From Demequina zhanjiangensis (lineage in GTDB: Bacteria > Actinomycetota > Actinomycetes > Actinomycetales > Demequinaceae), in the NCBI RefSeq assembly GCF_030418315.1, contig NZ_JAUHPV010000001.1:124001-188000 (forward strand): 64,000 nt of DNA. Direction: 5' to 3'. Below, one piece after another: positions 62,826 to 64,000 of the stretch. Every line of letters starts with the position of its first letter. The first letter of the stretch is position 1. Under the pieces are notes generated by a model, which saw only the letters and a program-made list of their open reading frames with translations, ran no database searches and was not told the origin of the DNA. The position numbers and the translations under genes were made by a program.

Positions 62826-63451
62826 AGCTCGAGGACGGAGGCGTCCCAGTCGGGCCGGCCGCGTCGGTCGCCCGCGCCGTGTGTGCCATCCTCCGCGGGG
62901 TAGCCGACGGCGAGCAGCAGCTCGGGATGCCAGGGGCGGTCCCCGAGCAGGTCGCGTGACAGGCCGCCCCTGTCGAAGCCGGCCATGGGGCGCACGTCGA
63001 GCCCCGCAGCGCGCAGGGCGACGATGAGGAACCCGATCTGCAGCCACGTGCTGTCGTGCGCGGTGATCGCGCGCGCGTCGGGGCGGCTCTCGAGCACGTC
63101 GTACAGCCCGGGGATGCCGGGTGCGGTGACCTCGAGGTGCTCGTGGTACCGGGGGTCGGAGGCGGCGACGAGGATCAACGGGGCGCGATCGAGCTTGAGG
63201 CGGTTGCCGCCGTTCGCGTGCTCCATCACGATCTCGCGAGCGTGCTCCGACTGCGCGACGACGATGCGCAGAGGCGACGAGTTGTTCGCTGACGGCGCCC
63301 ATCGCACCAGCTCGTGCACCGCGCGCATGGTCTCCGGCGATATCTCGCGCTCGGACCAGCGCGTCGCGGAGCGGGCGTCCAGGAAGAGCAGCCGGAGGAC
63401 GTCCTCGGGCAGGGGGAAGCTCGCGTGGGAGGGATGGGGCACTGCACTCAC
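62822..63451 (-). CDS. Nitroreductase family flavoprotein (RutE/malonic semialdehyde reductase-like)
   Basis: FMN-dependent oxidoreductase fold, 209 residues. [18 protein letters not shown] with the FMN-binding Arg, [15 protein letters not shown], and the C-terminal [20 protein letters not shown] resemble the RutE/HadB group that reduces 3-oxopropanoate or small enals. It interrupts the normal rimI-tsaD junction on the opposite strand. No ribosome binding site is obvious at the GTG used. A role in F420 maturation, replacing the missing CofE C-terminal domain, is conceivable but not supported by sequence. Confidence 0.82.
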   Translation of the reverse strand: MSAVPHPSHASFPLPEDVLRLLFLDARSATRWSEREISPETMRAVHELVRWAPSANNSSPLRIVVAQSEHAREIVMEHANGGNRLKLDRAPLILVAASDPRYHEHLEVTAPGIPGLYDVLESRPDARAITAHDSTWLQIGFLIVALRAAGLDVRPMAGFDRGGLSRDLLGDRPWHPELLLAVGYPAEDGTHGAGDRRGRPDWDASVLEL

Positions 63452-63494
63452 GTGGAGTACTGACGATTCTGCGCCGTCCAGTATTCCCGCCGAC

Positions 63495-63500
63495 TACCCT
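63495..63500 (+). promoter_or_regulatory. -10 box of tsaD (leaderless)
   Basis: TACCCT, then 6 nt, then the tsaD GTG. A GGAGG sits only 1 nt before the GTG, too close to act as a ribosome binding site. Confidence 0.45.
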
Positions 63501-63506
63501 GGAGGC

Positions 63507-64000
63507 GTGGAACCCCTGATCCTCGGCATCGAGAGCACCTGCGATGAGACCGGTGCGGCGCTCGTGCGCGGCACCGAGCTGCTCGCTGACGTCGTCGCGT
63601 CGTCCATGGACGAGCATGCCCGCTTCGGCGGGATCGTCCCCGAGGTCGCCTCGCGCGCGCACCTGGAGGCGTTCGTGCCGACGGTGGAGGAGGCGTTGAA
63701 CCGGGCGGGAGCCTCGCTCGCGGATGTGGACGGCATCGCCGTGGCCTCCGGGCCCGGGCTCGTCGGGTCGCTGACGGTCGGAGTCTCCGCGGCGAAGGCG
63801 CTCGCCCTCGCGCTCGGCAAGCCCCTGTACGGCGTGAACCACGTGATCGGCCATGCGGCGGTCGACGAGCTGGTGCACGGTCCGATGCCGGAGCGCACCA
63901 TGGCGCTCGTGGTCTCGGGCGGGCACACGTCGCTGCTGCTCGTGAACGACATCGCGACCGACGTGGTCGAGCTCGGCCACACGCTCGACGACGCGGCGGG
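63507..64000 (+). CDS. tsaD: tRNA N6-adenosine threonylcarbamoyltransferase TsaD, 3' end missing
   Basis: Catalytic subunit of t6A37 synthesis; the first 164 residues are in the window and the frame is open to the edge. [17 protein letters not shown] start, [16 protein letters not shown], the metal-binding NHVIGHAA (His-x3-His) and [13 protein letters not shown] are diagnostic. GTG start chosen by the leaderless pattern. It is divergent from the nitroreductase gene with a 55-bp spacer. Confidence 0.96.
   Translation, partial: MEPLILGIESTCDETGAALVRGTELLADVVASSMDEHARFGGIVPEVASRAHLEAFVPTVEEALNRAGASLADVDGIAVASGPGLVGSLTVGVSAAKALALALGKPLYGVNHVIGHAAVDELVHGPMPERTMALVVSGGHTSLLLVNDIATDVVELGHTLDDAA

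Overview
The window is one continuous stretch of a high-GC Gram-positive (Actinomycetota) chromosome. Three things point there: very strong G/C third-position bias, actinobacterial forms of the ribosomal proteins and RNA polymerase, and coenzyme F420 genes including a close match to mycobacterial Fgd. A Bifidobacterium-PFNA-like signalling cluster and the absence of rpsD between rpsK and rpoA suggest the Micrococcales or a neighbouring order. Family or genus cannot be fixed from this sequence. No tRNA, rRNA, CRISPR array, transposase or prophage gene was recognised.

Layout. (1) 1-6522: 3' part of rpoB, then rpoC, ended by a strong hairpin terminator and followed by a possible 29-residue membrane peptide gene. 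(2) 6821-22201, minus strand: a tightly packed operon of about 15 kb. In transcription order it encodes an FHA protein, a membrane Ser/Thr kinase, a 1988-residue extracellular propeller/Ig/Fn3 protein, a MoxR ATPase, a DUF58 protein, a transglutaminase-like membrane protein lacking its catalytic Cys and His, a second FHA protein, a PP2C phosphatase and a tail-anchored protein carrying repeated phospho-Thr-like motifs. This is the most system-like part of the window. (3) 22286-26297: a thioesterase, then F420 genes (fgd, cofE, cofC, and divergent cofD). (4) 26352-30832: the str operon rpsL-rpsG-fusA-tuf. (5) 30975-32489: two accessory genes, a sulfotransferase and a small membrane protein, between tuf and rpsJ. 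(6) 32780-42494: S10-spc ribosomal genes rpsJ to rplO, then a terminator and secY-adk-map. (7) 45451-48448: four tandem paralogues with LRV/HEAT-like repeats, inserted between map and infA. (8) 48549-53684: infA-rpmJ-rpsM-rpsK, rpoA-rplQ-truA, rplM-rpsI. (9) 53702-64000: glmM, a DedA protein, a methyltransferase, coaA (minus), glmS, acpS, alr, tsaE, tsaB, rimI, a nitroreductase (minus) and the 5' part of tsaD.

The core genes serve transcription, translation, Sec export, UDP-GlcNAc/peptidoglycan precursor supply and tRNA t6A synthesis. The phospho-signalling operon would couple a cytoplasmic kinase/phosphatase/FHA circuit to assembly or function of a giant surface protein, which is an inference from gene content. 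Regulatory signals visible by eye include a near-identical stem-loop in the rpsL and rpsJ leaders and at least seven genes whose start codon lies 6-7 nt after a TANNNT box, as expected for leaderless transcripts. Starts were chosen by Shine-Dalgarno spacing, by that leaderless pattern, or by family length.
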